The notes beneath the pieces were generated by a model, which was not told the origin of the DNA, did no database searches, and saw only the letters and a list, made by a program, of their open reading frames with translations. The translations under genes were made by a program, and so were the position numbers. Positions 50,762 to 59,866 of a stretch of 64,000 bases of DNA are shown here, in pieces. Position 1 is the first letter of the stretch; each line of letters starts with the position of its first letter. Origin of the DNA: Alphaproteobacteria bacterium (GTDB lineage Bacteria > Pseudomonadota > Alphaproteobacteria > Reyranellales > Reyranellaceae); assembly GCA_017308235.1 (NCBI GenBank), contig JAFKFL010000007.1:62001-126000 (forward strand), read 5' to 3'.

Positions 50762-52108
50762 ATGAGCGGCCTGTCGGCACAACGTCCGAAGGCAACGGAT
50801 CATCCCGCTTCCTATTGGGTCTCGACCGGCAACGCAGCGCCGGAATTGGCCGAACTCACGACCGATCTTCAAACCGACGTCGTCATCATCGGCGCAGGCT
50901 TCACCGGCCTTTCGACCGCCTATCACCTGCAGAAGGCAGGTGTCGGTTGCATCGTCGTGGAAGCGCAGGATGTTGGCTGGGGCGCGAGCGGGCGCAATGG
51001 CGGCATGCTGCCGCCACGCTACAAGAAGGGCTTCGCCACCGTCGCGAAGCACTATGGCAACGAGGTCACGCTCCGACTCCACGGCCTCATGCATGAGGCG
51101 ATCGATACGGTCGAAGCGATGGTCGAGGATTGCCGCATCGATTGCGATTTCCGGCGATCCGGGCAGCTGACGGCCGCCCATTCGAGCCAGCACCTGCGCT
51201 CTCTGGAAGCGGATCGGGACTGGATGGCGTCCGTGGCGCGCGACAAGGGCGCGCGCATTCTCGATCGCCGCGAGACGATGGATGAAGTCGGTGGAGGCAC
51301 CCTCATCGGCGGCTGGCTCGATCCCCGCGGCGCCGGCATCCATCCCTTGAACTATACACGCGGGCTGGCCGCTGCCCTGGTTGCCCGCGATGTGAAGATC
51401 TTTGCGCGCACGCCGGTGCTTCGTCTGATCGATGAAGCGGCGGGGGTGCGCGTGGAGACGCCGTGCGGCAGCGTACGGGCCAAGCAGGCGGTCATTGCGA
51501 CCAATGCCTATACCGATGCGGTCGATTTCGCGCCCGGCCGGCTCGATCGGCGCATCGTTGCCATCAATACGTCGGTGATCGCGACGCGGCCGCTCAGCGC
51601 CAATGTCGCGGCGACGGTCGTGCCGGGCCGGCGCATGGTCGCCGACACCAAGCACATCATGAACTGGTACCGCGTCACGCCGGACAACTGCGTGATCTTC
51701 GGCGGTCGCGGCGATATCACGGGGCGCAGCGACGATCCCAGTGTCTATTCGATGCTCGAGCGCCAGCTGGTCGAAACCTTTCCCCAGGTCGACGGCGCAG
51801 AAATCGGCCACCGCTGGTCCGGCAAGATCGCCGTCACCCTGGACGACTTCCCGCATATCGGCCGCCTCTCGCCGCAGGTCTCCTTCGCCATGGGCTATGG
51901 CGGTCGTGGCGTGGCCCTGTCCAATCTGCTGGGCAAGCTTCTCGCGCGGCTTGCGCGCAACGAAGCGATCGATGCCGGACCGATGAGCGACAATCGGTTT
52001 GCGCCCATTCCCATGCATGCCTTCCGCATTCCCGGCATGCAGATCGTCGCGTCGTGGTACCGGTACCTCGACGCCAAGGCGATCCGCGACGAACGGAGAG
52101 CGGCGTGA
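50762..52108 (+). CDS. FAD-dependent amine/amino-acid oxidoreductase, PuuB/OrdL-like
   Basis: 448-residue DAO-family flavoenzyme. FAD fingerprint DVVIIGAGFTGLSTAYHLQKAG near residue 40, then EAQDVGWGASGRNGG, and a C-terminal FAMGYGGRGVALSNLLGKLLA, all typical of gamma-glutamylputrescine oxidase-like proteins. It would oxidatively deaminate an amine or N-substituted amino acid. It is the first gene of a module with HyuA/HyuB 52 bases downstream and a Pot-type importer, and is divergent from an XRE-cupin regulator. The true substrate is unknown. Confidence 0.88.
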   Translation: MSGLSAQRPKATDHPASYWVSTGNAAPELAELTTDLQTDVVIIGAGFTGLSTAYHLQKAGVGCIVVEAQDVGWGASGRNGGMLPPRYKKGFATVAKHYGNEVTLRLHGLMHEAIDTVEAMVEDCRIDCDFRRSGQLTAAHSSQHLRSLEADRDWMASVARDKGARILDRRETMDEVGGGTLIGGWLDPRGAGIHPLNYTRGLAAALVARDVKIFARTPVLRLIDEAAGVRVETPCGSVRAKQAVIATNAYTDAVDFAPGRLDRRIVAINTSVIATRPLSANVAATVVPGRRMVADTKHIMNWYRVTPDNCVIFGGRGDITGRSDDPSVYSMLERQLVETFPQVDGAEIGHRWSGKIAVTLDDFPHIGRLSPQVSFAMGYGGRGVALSNLLGKLLARLARNEAIDAGPMSDNRFAPIPMHAFRIPGMQIVASWYRYLDAKAIRDERRAA

Positions 52109-52119
52109 CCTCTTATCCT

Positions 52120-52138
52120 GCGCGGGTACGGCCCGCGC
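52120..52138 (+). other. GC hairpin between oxidase and hyuA genes
   Basis: A 7-bp all-GC stem, GCGCGGG (52120-52126) with CCCGCGC (52132-52138), and a 5-base loop in the 52-bp spacer. It may set relative expression or mRNA ends inside the operon. No U-tract follows. Confidence 0.55.
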
Positions 52139-52160
52139 TCTTCTCCAGGGACGTGATTGA

Positions 52161-54230
52161 ATGACGACGGCAGCGAGCCAGCGCAGTTTCGAGATCGGCG
52201 TCGATATCGGCGGTACTTTCACGGACATCGTATGCCGCGAGACCGGCGGCGCCATGCACGTCATCAAGGTGCCGACGACCCGCGGCGACCCCAGTGAAGC
52301 CGTCATCCAATCGATCATGGAGCTGCGCGAGCGCTGGGGAATCGACGCGACCGAGGTCAAGCGTTTCGCACACGGCACGACGGTCGCCACCAACGCTGTC
52401 CTGGAGCGCAAGGGCGCTCGCGTCGGCCTCATCACGACCGCGGGCTTCCGTGACGTGCTGGAGATCGGGCGGCAATGGCGCGGTCAGGTCTACCAGATCA
52501 TCCTGCAACCCGAAGCGCCCATCTTTCTCGCGCCGCGCCGCTATCGCAAGGAAGTTCCCGAGCGGATGGACGCGGCGGGGAAGATCCTGACGCCGCTCGA
52601 CGAAGAGGCTGTCGTTCGCGCCGCCGACGAGCTAGTGAAGGAGGGCATCGAGGCGATCGCGATCGCCTTCCTGTTCTCGTTCAAGAACCCGGTACATGAA
52701 CGGCAGGCGGCCGAGTTGATTCGCGCCCGCCATCCCGATCTCATGCTGTCGCTGTCGCACGAGGTCGATCCGGCGTTCCGTGAATACGAGCGCACCGTCG
52801 TCACGGCCTTCGACGCCTATGTGAAGCCACGCGTCGATAATTACCTGGCGCGCCTTGAAAACGGTCTCGCGCGAGCGGGCATCAAGGCGCCGTTGCAGGT
52901 GATGCAGTCGCGAGGCGGTCTTGCGACCGTCCAGGTCGCGCGGCAGCGTCCGGTGCGCCTGTTCCTCTCCGGTCCCGCGGCGGGCGTGATCGGCGGGCAG
53001 ATCGTCGGCGCCTCGGCGTCGACCGACAACCTCATCACCATCGACGTCGGCGGCACATCGGCGGATATCGCGCTGATCAGCCGGCGCAAGCCGATGCTCC
53101 GATCCGAGGGCGTCATCGCCGGTCATTCGGTGCGGGTCGCCATGGTCGACGTGACGACACTCGGCGCCGGCGGCGGCGGCATCGCTCATCTCGACGCATC
53201 GGGCGGGTTGCGCGTCGGCCCCCATTCGGCCGGGTCGGAGCCCGGTCCGGCCTGCTACGGTCGCGGCGGCCAGGAAGCCACGGTGACCGACGCATCGATC
53301 GTTCTTGGTTATCTCGATCCCGATTTCTTTGCCGGCGGCCGACTGAAGCTCCAGCCGAAGAAGGCGGCAGAGGCGGTTGAGAGCCGGGTCGCCAAACCGC
53401 TCGGCATGACGACCGCGCAGGCAGCACTTGGCATCCATCGAGTCCTGAATACGCAGATGGCAGAAGGCATCCGGCTGGTTTCGGTGCGGCAGGGCATCGA
53501 TCCGCGAGCCTATGCCCTGGTCCCGCTCGGGGGTGCCGGTGGCATTCATGCGACGGCGCTATCTCGCGAGCTCGGAATCCGGCGCGTTGTCGTACCGCGC
53601 ATTCCGGGTGTGCTGGCGGCCGCGGGTCTGCTGGCCGCGCCAACAGAGCACGAGGTCACTTCGGAGTTCGCCACACCGCTCAAGGACCTGGACATCGCCG
53701 CGCTGCGCGAAAAGCTGCGTGAGGTCGACAAGCGGGCCGCTGAATTGATCGCCGCCGAGAAGGTGAAGCCCGAGGATGTGACGATCAGCTACTTCGCGGA
53801 CGTTTGCTATATCGGCCAATCGTACAACCTCGAGATTCCGCTGCATCCCGACGACCCCGATCCCGCCAAGCGTCTGTACCGCGATTTCCTCGAAGCCCAC
53901 GATCGCATCTACGGTCACAGCGTGGAAAGCCCGGCCAGGATGGTGGGCGTGCGCACGGTGCATCGGGCGGGTGGCAGCGACGTTCTCGACGAGATGCGGT
54001 TTGCCCCCTCCGATGGTCCCAAGGAGATCGGCCGGCGCGACATCATGGTCGCGGGCGAGCAGGGCTTCGTGAGCGCCATCGTCTATGACCGCGACGCGCT
54101 GCCCAAAGGCTTCACCTTCGCCGGTCCCGCGATCATCCAGCAGTCCGACACCACGACCCTGGTAGAGCCCGGCTGGTCGGGCGCCGTGGACGAAGCAGGC
54201 AATCTCATCCTCACGTGCAAGGGGGAGTAG
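52161..54230 (+). CDS. hyuA: Hydantoinase/oxoprolinase A subunit (HyuA)
   Basis: 689 residues of the HyuA/oxoprolinase/acetone carboxylase beta family. N-terminal Hydant_A_N has VDIGGTFTDIVCRETGG and FAHGTTVATNAVLER; the central ASKHA-like part has TIDVGGTSADIALI and GAGGGGIAHLD; the C-terminal lobe is normal. ATP-dependent opening of a hydantoin, 5-oxoproline or related lactam is the family reaction. One base separates it from hyuB, its obligate partner. The upstream amine oxidase suggests N-containing substrates. Confidence 0.92.
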   Translation: MTTAASQRSFEIGVDIGGTFTDIVCRETGGAMHVIKVPTTRGDPSEAVIQSIMELRERWGIDATEVKRFAHGTTVATNAVLERKGARVGLITTAGFRDVLEIGRQWRGQVYQIILQPEAPIFLAPRRYRKEVPERMDAAGKILTPLDEEAVVRAADELVKEGIEAIAIAFLFSFKNPVHERQAAELIRARHPDLMLSLSHEVDPAFREYERTVVTAFDAYVKPRVDNYLARLENGLARAGIKAPLQVMQSRGGLATVQVARQRPVRLFLSGPAAGVIGGQIVGASASTDNLITIDVGGTSADIALISRRKPMLRSEGVIAGHSVRVAMVDVTTLGAGGGGIAHLDASGGLRVGPHSAGSEPGPACYGRGGQEATVTDASIVLGYLDPDFFAGGRLKLQPKKAAEAVESRVAKPLGMTTAQAALGIHRVLNTQMAEGIRLVSVRQGIDPRAYALVPLGGAGGIHATALSRELGIRRVVVPRIPGVLAAAGLLAAPTEHEVTSEFATPLKDLDIAALREKLREVDKRAAELIAAEKVKPEDVTISYFADVCYIGQSYNLEIPLHPDDPDPAKRLYRDFLEAHDRIYGHSVESPARMVGVRTVHRAGGSDVLDEMRFAPSDGPKEIGRRDIMVAGEQGFVSAIVYDRDALPKGFTFAGPAIIQQSDTTTLVEPGWSGAVDEAGNLILTCKGE

Positions 54231-54231
54231 C

Positions 54232-55914
54232 ATGGCCAAGGCCGTAACAAGCCGCGAGCTCGATCCGATCACCGTCGAAGTGGTCCGCAACAAGCTCGAA
54301 GGCATCGCCAACGAGATGCAGCAGACGCTGCTGCGGTCCTCCTTCTCGCCGATCGTGAAGGAAGGGCTCGACGCCTCCTCCAGCCTGTTCACGATCCGCG
54401 GCGAGACGCTTGCGCAATCGATCTCGATCCCGATTCATCTCGCGACGCTGATCCCGATCATCGAGAAGATCCTGCAGGTCTATCCGCCGTCCACGATGAA
54501 GCCGGGCGACGTCTACTGCATGAACGATCCCTATCTCGGCGGCACCCATTTGCCCGACGTTGCGCTCGTGCAGCCGGTGTTTGTCAACGGGCGGCCGATC
54601 GCCATCTCCGCGACCATGACGCACCATCAGGACATGGGCGGCATGTCGCCGGGATCGGTGCCAACCAACGCCACGGAGATCTTCCAGGAGGGCCTGCGTC
54701 TGCCGCCGCTGAAGTTCCGCGAGGCCGGCCAGTACAACGAGACGCTCGTCGCCATCATCCGCCAGAACGTGCGCATCCCCGACGCCGTCATGGGCGACTT
54801 CAACGCCCAGCTCGCCGCCTGCAATGTCGGCGCGCGCCGCATGGCCGAACTCGCAGGCGAACTGGGCGAGAATCATGCGCTCGCAATCTTCGACGAGTTG
54901 CTCGACCGTTCGGAGAAGTTGACTCGCGCCGCGCTGCGGACTGTCCCGGAGGGCACGTACCGCTATGTCGACTTCAACGACAATGACGGGATCGACCTCG
55001 ACAAGAATGTCCGCTTCGAGGTTGCCGTCACGGTGAAGGACGGCACGTTCCACTGCGACTTCAGCGGGTCCTCGCCGCAGGTGCGCGGCCCCTTCAATTG
55101 CGTTCCGTCGGGCTCGCTCGCTGCTGCCTGCTACGCCGTGCGGGCCGTCACCGATCCCGAGATCCCGACCAACGCCGGCTGCTTCCGGCCGATCACGCTC
55201 GTCCTGCCCAAGGGCAGCGTGGTCAATCCGGTCGAGCCTGCACCCGTGAACTCGCGTACGGCGACGATCAAGCGTATCACCGGATGCATCCTGGGTGCGC
55301 TCAAGAACGTGTTGCCCGAGCGCGTGCCGGCTGACAGTTCGGGCGAGCTGCTGATCCTGATGTTCGGCGGCCACCATCGCGACGGCTCGGCATACGTGAC
55401 CGGCGAGCTGATCGCCGGCGGCAGCGGCGCCGGTGATAAGTCCGACGGCGTCGATGTCATCGAGACGGATGTGACGAACTGCATGAACCTCCCTGTCGAG
55501 GCCATGGAGATGGACACGCCGATCCGTGTCCATCGGATCGCCCTGCGTCAGGATTCCGGCGGCGCCGGCAAGCACCGCGGCGGCCTCGGCGTGGTCAAGG
55601 AATACGAGATTCTCGACGGCGACGTCTCGTTCACCTATCGCGGCGAACGGCATTTCTTCGCACCGCAAGGAGCCCAGGGCGGCGGCGAGGGCGCCAAGGC
55701 AAATGCCGTGATCAAGCGCGTCGATGGGGCGGCAGAAGTCATTCCGTCGAAGATGATGGCGACCTTGAGAAAAGGCGATCGCGTCGTCATTGAGACGGCG
55801 GGTGGGGCCGGCAACGGCACGGCGAAGGCGCGCGGCCGGCACGAGCTGGAACTCGACATGGCTGACGGCAAGGTCAGCAGGGCTCGCGCGCAGGATCAGT
55901 ACGGATTGACCTGA
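54232..55914 (+). CDS. hyuB: Hydantoinase/oxoprolinase B subunit (HyuB)
   Basis: 560-residue partner of HyuA. Family blocks: ITVEVVRNKLEGIANEMQQTL at the start, DVYCMNDPYLGGTHLPDVALV, and YDFNDN-like RYVDFNDNDGID, then GGSGAGDKSDGVDV and HRGGLGVVKEYEIL. A GGGGGAG Shine-Dalgarno overlaps the hyuA end. The two subunits form the amidohydrolase complex. The next gene is a polyamine-type binding protein 50 bases downstream. Confidence 0.92.
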   Translation: MAKAVTSRELDPITVEVVRNKLEGIANEMQQTLLRSSFSPIVKEGLDASSSLFTIRGETLAQSISIPIHLATLIPIIEKILQVYPPSTMKPGDVYCMNDPYLGGTHLPDVALVQPVFVNGRPIAISATMTHHQDMGGMSPGSVPTNATEIFQEGLRLPPLKFREAGQYNETLVAIIRQNVRIPDAVMGDFNAQLAACNVGARRMAELAGELGENHALAIFDELLDRSEKLTRAALRTVPEGTYRYVDFNDNDGIDLDKNVRFEVAVTVKDGTFHCDFSGSSPQVRGPFNCVPSGSLAAACYAVRAVTDPEIPTNAGCFRPITLVLPKGSVVNPVEPAPVNSRTATIKRITGCILGALKNVLPERVPADSSGELLILMFGGHHRDGSAYVTGELIAGGSGAGDKSDGVDVIETDVTNCMNLPVEAMEMDTPIRVHRIALRQDSGGAGKHRGGLGVVKEYEILDGDVSFTYRGERHFFAPQGAQGGGEGAKANAVIKRVDGAAEVIPSKMMATLRKGDRVVIETAGGAGNGTAKARGRHELELDMADGKVSRARAQDQYGLT

Positions 55915-55964
55915 AGCTCGCCGGCTGGCGCGTGGTCATGTGAAGGAAGGGACAGGGAGGAATA

Positions 55965-56996
55965 ATGAAACGCAAACTTTTGCTGACGGCAGTTCTCGTG
56001 TCGGCTCTCGGGCTTGCACCGATCACCGAGGCTCAGACGGACAAGAAACCCGACAAGATCGTCGTCGCGGCCTACGGCGGCATCTGGACCGAGTCGGTCA
56101 AGAAGAACTTCGTGCCATGTTTCGAGAAGAAAACCGGCGTGAAGGTGGAGATCATCACCGGCGAGTCTGCGGATTGGCTGGCGCGCATCCGTGCCAACCC
56201 GACCCGTCCGCCGATCGACGTCGTCGCTCTTGCGGAAGCAGACAGCCTGCGTGCCGGCCGCGAAGGGCTGCTGGAGCAGGCGACGGTCGAGAAGGTGCCC
56301 AATCTCGCCGACATCCCCGATCAGTTCCACAAGCCGTGGAACGACTACTCCATCACCCAGAACATGGGCGGCCTCGGGATCATGTACAACAAGTCGGCGG
56401 TGGCCAAGCCGCCGGCGACATGGCGCGAATTCATTGATGACGTCGCGGCCGGCAAGTACGGCAAGCGCGTCTCCATGCCGGCCGGCACCTACACCTGGGG
56501 ACCGGAATTCATCTGGCTCATCTCGCAGCAGTACGGCGGCGATGTCGACATGGCGTTCAAGAAGCTGAAGGAAGCCTCGAAGTACGTCGTCAAGTTCTGG
56601 AACACGCCGGTCGAAGCGCTCAATCTTTTCGGCACCAAGGAAGTCGATGCGCTGGTCTACTGGGACGGCCGTTCGATCAACTTCATCGACAAGGGCAATG
56701 ACTGGGCGGGCTTCACCCTGCCGGGACCAAAGACCATCGCGGGACTTGCCATGCTCTCCAAGGTGAAGAACGCCCCCGCCGTGTCGTGGGAGTATATCAA
56801 CTGCGCGCTGGCGCCCGAGAACCAGCTCAAGCACGCGGAGACGATTCTCTACGCCGTGCCCAACACAAAGGTCGTCTATCCGGCTGCGATCAAGGACAAG
56901 GTCATGGCCACCGACAAGGCGGTCGTGCCGCCCTACGACCAGATCTTCGACAAGTTCGGCGGCTGGATCGAGCGCTGGAACAAGGAAATGCGCTAG
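55965..56996 (+). CDS. Spermidine/putrescine-type ABC transporter substrate-binding protein
   Basis: 343-residue PotD/PotF-like periplasmic protein. The signal peptide is MKRKLLLTAVLVSALGLAPITEA with cleavage near residue 23-25. Mature motifs are VVAAYGGIWTESVKKNF, GLGIMYNKSAV and ALVYWDGRSINFID. GGGAGG precedes the ATG. It is the first of four Pot-type genes. The hydantoinase and amine oxidase upstream suggest an amine or N-heterocyclic ligand instead of, or besides, a polyamine. Confidence 0.9.
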   Translation: MKRKLLLTAVLVSALGLAPITEAQTDKKPDKIVVAAYGGIWTESVKKNFVPCFEKKTGVKVEIITGESADWLARIRANPTRPPIDVVALAEADSLRAGREGLLEQATVEKVPNLADIPDQFHKPWNDYSITQNMGGLGIMYNKSAVAKPPATWREFIDDVAAGKYGKRVSMPAGTYTWGPEFIWLISQQYGGDVDMAFKKLKEASKYVVKFWNTPVEALNLFGTKEVDALVYWDGRSINFIDKGNDWAGFTLPGPKTIAGLAMLSKVKNAPAVSWEYINCALAPENQLKHAETILYAVPNTKVVYPAAIKDKVMATDKAVVPPYDQIFDKFGGWIERWNKEMR

Positions 56997-57010
56997 GAAA
57001 CCGGCCGGAA

Positions 57011-57883
57011 ATGGCCATCAGCACGCAGGAGACGGTAACAGACGGCAGGAAGGCGGGCAGGGCGAACCTCGGCCTCTTGATGGGCCTCGCGCCGATCATC
57101 CTGATGCTGCTCGTCTTCCTGGTCGGGCCGATCTGGGTGAACTTCATCGAGAGCCTCCAGGCTCCCGATGGCAGCCGGAACCTGCACCAATATGCGCGGA
57201 TCTTCGGTGACAGCTACTATCTGATCGTCATCGCCCAGACGCTCGGCTTTGGCCTCGCCGTCACCGTCATCTGCGCGTTGCTCGGCTATCCGCTCGGCTT
57301 TGCGCTCGCGCGCTCCGAGGGGATGGTCAAGTCGCTGCTGATCCTCGTTGTCGTGACGCCGCTGATGGTGAACGTCGTCGTCCGGTCGTTCGGCTGGATG
57401 GTCATCCTGGGCGGGTCGGGCGCTCTCAATGCCGGCCTTGTCGCCCTCGGGTTGCCGAAACTGGAACTCATGTACAACTGGACCGGCGTCACCATCGCCA
57501 TGGTCCACGTCTTGCTTCCATTCATGGCGCTCTCGATTGCCAGTACGCTCGAGACCCTCGATCGGCGGATCGAGGAAGCGGCGATGGTGCTCGGCGCTGC
57601 GCCCCGCAGCGTGTTCCTGCATGTGACGCTGCCGCTCAGCATGGAGGGCGTGGTGACGGGCGGGATCCTCGTCTTCACCCTGGCGATCGGCAGCTTTGTC
57701 ACCGTCCTGTTGCTCGGCAAGACCTCGACCATGGTTCTGCCTCTCCTTATCTATCAACAGCTGACGACGAGTTCGGATTGGCCGTTTGCAGCCGCCATGG
57801 GGATCACGCTGCTGGTCCTGGTGTCCCTGGTGTTGTGGTTGCAATCGAGGTTACGAACCGCAGCGATGGGCGCGCGGCGTTGA
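57011..57883 (+). CDS. Pot-type ABC transporter permease, PotB-like
   Basis: 290-residue permease with about six helices. The coupling loop is at RIEEAAMVLGAAPRSVFLHVTLPLSMEG. The ATG at 57011 is 15 bases after the binding-protein stop with GGAA just upstream. It overlaps the second permease by four bases (TTGA). Confidence 0.9.
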   Translation: MAISTQETVTDGRKAGRANLGLLMGLAPIILMLLVFLVGPIWVNFIESLQAPDGSRNLHQYARIFGDSYYLIVIAQTLGFGLAVTVICALLGYPLGFALARSEGMVKSLLILVVVTPLMVNVVVRSFGWMVILGGSGALNAGLVALGLPKLELMYNWTGVTIAMVHVLLPFMALSIASTLETLDRRIEEAAMVLGAAPRSVFLHVTLPLSMEGVVTGGILVFTLAIGSFVTVLLLGKTSTMVLPLLIYQQLTTSSDWPFAAAMGITLLVLVSLVLWLQSRLRTAAMGARR

Positions 57884-58674
57884 CCGGTCTCCCGCGACTC
57901 CTCGTGGTCTACACGATCGCCATCTCGGTCTTCCTGATTGCGCCGGTCCTGATTGTGATGATCGCTGCCTTCACGTCAGGCGATTTTATCATGTTCCCGC
58001 CAGGTGGCTTCTCATTGCGCTGGTTCGACCAGGTGCTGAGCGATCCGCAGTTCATCGTGCCATTGTGGAACAGCGTCCGGCTGGGGATCGCCGCCACGAT
58101 CATCAGCGGCCTGCTCGCGATTCCGGCAGCGCTGTCGCTCGTCCGCGGCGTGTTTCCGGGACGCCGATGGGTGGAAACGTTTCTCCTCGCCCCGCTCAGC
58201 CTGCCGACGATCATCCTGGCGATCGGGCTCCTGTTCTTCGCCTCCCGTATTGGCCTCTCCAACTCCTTCATCTCGCTGCTGGCGGGCCACGTGATCATCA
58301 CCGTGCCGTACATGCTGCGCACCGTGCTCGGGGTATACGCCGGCGTTAACCGGGAGGTCGAGGAGGCTGCCCGGGTTCTCGGTGCCGACCGCTGGCGCAC
58401 AGCCTGGTACGTTACACTGCCGATCATTCGTCCCGGCGTGCTCGCGGGCGCGATATTTGCCTTCCTCATGTCGTTCGATGAGGTTGCGGTGGCGCTGTTG
58501 TTGACCAATTCCGACACGACAACCTTGCCGGTCTCGATCCTGAGCTACCTGGTCTACAACTACGATCCGGCGGTCGCTGCCATCTCGACGATCCAGATCG
58601 TGATTGTCATCGTGGCGCTCCTGCTTCTCGAACGGCTCTTTGGAATTCGCCACCTGATGTTTGCCTCGCAGTAG
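57880..58674 (+). CDS. Pot-type ABC transporter permease, PotC-like
   Basis: 264-residue permease. The start is a TTG at 57880 that overlaps the TGA of the preceding permease; no ATG exists near it, and the hydrophobic N-terminus LPRLLVVYTIAISVFLIAP follows at once. Six helices and the coupling loop with VEEAARVLGADRWRTAWYVTLPIIRPG are normal. It pairs with the PotB-like permease. Confidence 0.9.
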   Translation: MTGLPRLLVVYTIAISVFLIAPVLIVMIAAFTSGDFIMFPPGGFSLRWFDQVLSDPQFIVPLWNSVRLGIAATIISGLLAIPAALSLVRGVFPGRRWVETFLLAPLSLPTIILAIGLLFFASRIGLSNSFISLLAGHVIITVPYMLRTVLGVYAGVNREVEEAARVLGADRWRTAWYVTLPIIRPGVLAGAIFAFLMSFDEVAVALLLTNSDTTTLPVSILSYLVYNYDPAVAAISTIQIVIVIVALLLLERLFGIRHLMFASQ

Positions 58675-58675
58675 A

Positions 58676-59809
58676 ATGATGGACCAGTCCAGCAAATTTC
58701 CCGTGACGGCATCGCGCTCGACGGCTGGCGCGGTCGTGGACATTCGTGCGTTGCGGCACAACTTCGGGGCCGTAAGTGCGTTGAGGGCGGTGGATCTCTC
58801 GATCCAGGCCGGCGAGTTCGTCGCTCTCCTCGGCCCGTCCGGTTGTGGCAAGACCACCTTGCTGCGCTGCATCGCGGGCCTCGTGCTGCCGACGGGCGGG
58901 GAGATCCTGATCGACGGGCAGCCGATCACGCACACGCCGGTCCACAAACGGGACCTCGGCATGGTCTTTCAAAGTTATGCGTTGTTCCCGCATATGACCG
59001 TCAGCGACAACGTCCAGTTCGGTCTCAAGATGCACGGCGTGCGCGGCGGCGTCGCCGACCGTCGCATTGCCGACGCGCTCGCGCTCGTCCAGATGACCGA
59101 CTATCAAAGCCGCTATCCGGCACAGCTATCCGGCGGCCAACGGCAGCGGGTCGCCCTGGCGCGCGCGCTGGTGACCCAGCCAAAGGCGTTGTTGCTGGAC
59201 GAGCCCTTCGGTGCTCTCGACGCCAAGCTGCGCGAGTCGATGCAAATCGAACTGCGCCGCCTGCAGAAGAGGCTTGGTGTCACGACGATCTTCGTCACGC
59301 ACGATCAGCAGGAAGCGCTGACGATGGCAGACCGTGTCGCGGTCATGCATGACGGCCGGGTCGAGCAATTCGATGCGCCAGCGAAAATCTACAACGCGCC
59401 ATCGACCCCATTCGTCGCCGACTTCATCGGACAGACCAACCGCTTTGGCGGCACCATCCAGTCGATCGCGAACGGGCGCATGAACCTGCGGTTTGACGGT
59501 GGCGAGCACGCCGTCGACGTGCCGGCGGCTCATGGTATGGCGGGCGGTGACCGTGTCATTGCGATGGTGCGTCCCGAATGCGTGCGCGTCGGCGTCGAGG
59601 CGACGGCACAGAAGGATGTCACATTGCCCGGTACGATCACCGACACAGTGTTCGCGGGTGAGAAAGTAAGCGTTTATGTGCAGACCAGCATCGGTGTGGT
59701 TGTCGCGTCGCTGTTGAACCCAACTCGGCAGGGTAGTGGGGCAATGGCGGCCGGTACTGATGTCCCCGTAAGCTGGCGAAAGGATGACCTGCTCATCTTC
59801 CATCATTGA
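58676..59809 (+). CDS. Pot-type ABC transporter ATPase, PotA-like
   Basis: 377-residue ATPase with a C-terminal TOBE domain. Walker A GPSGCGKTT, Q-loop VFQSYALFPHM, signature LSGGQRQRV, Walker B ALLLDEPFGALD, His in VTHDQQEAL, and TOBE-like FIGQTNRFGGTI. Two adjacent ATGs (58676 and 58679) are possible starts, one base after the PotC stop. It energises import of the ligand bound by the 55965 product. Confidence 0.93.
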   Translation: MMDQSSKFPVTASRSTAGAVVDIRALRHNFGAVSALRAVDLSIQAGEFVALLGPSGCGKTTLLRCIAGLVLPTGGEILIDGQPITHTPVHKRDLGMVFQSYALFPHMTVSDNVQFGLKMHGVRGGVADRRIADALALVQMTDYQSRYPAQLSGGQRQRVALARALVTQPKALLLDEPFGALDAKLRESMQIELRRLQKRLGVTTIFVTHDQQEALTMADRVAVMHDGRVEQFDAPAKIYNAPSTPFVADFIGQTNRFGGTIQSIANGRMNLRFDGGEHAVDVPAAHGMAGGDRVIAMVRPECVRVGVEATAQKDVTLPGTITDTVFAGEKVSVYVQTSIGVVVASLLNPTRQGSGAMAAGTDVPVSWRKDDLLIFHH

Positions 59810-59866
59810 TGGAGTGTGGTTCCGGACCCGTGTTACGCTCCGCATGGGGCAGCTGGAGGAAGACGA

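Noticed and set aside
54211-55842. 543-codon antisense frame opposite hyuB
   Set aside because: Same high-GC shadow effect; the real HyuB motifs are on the + strand.
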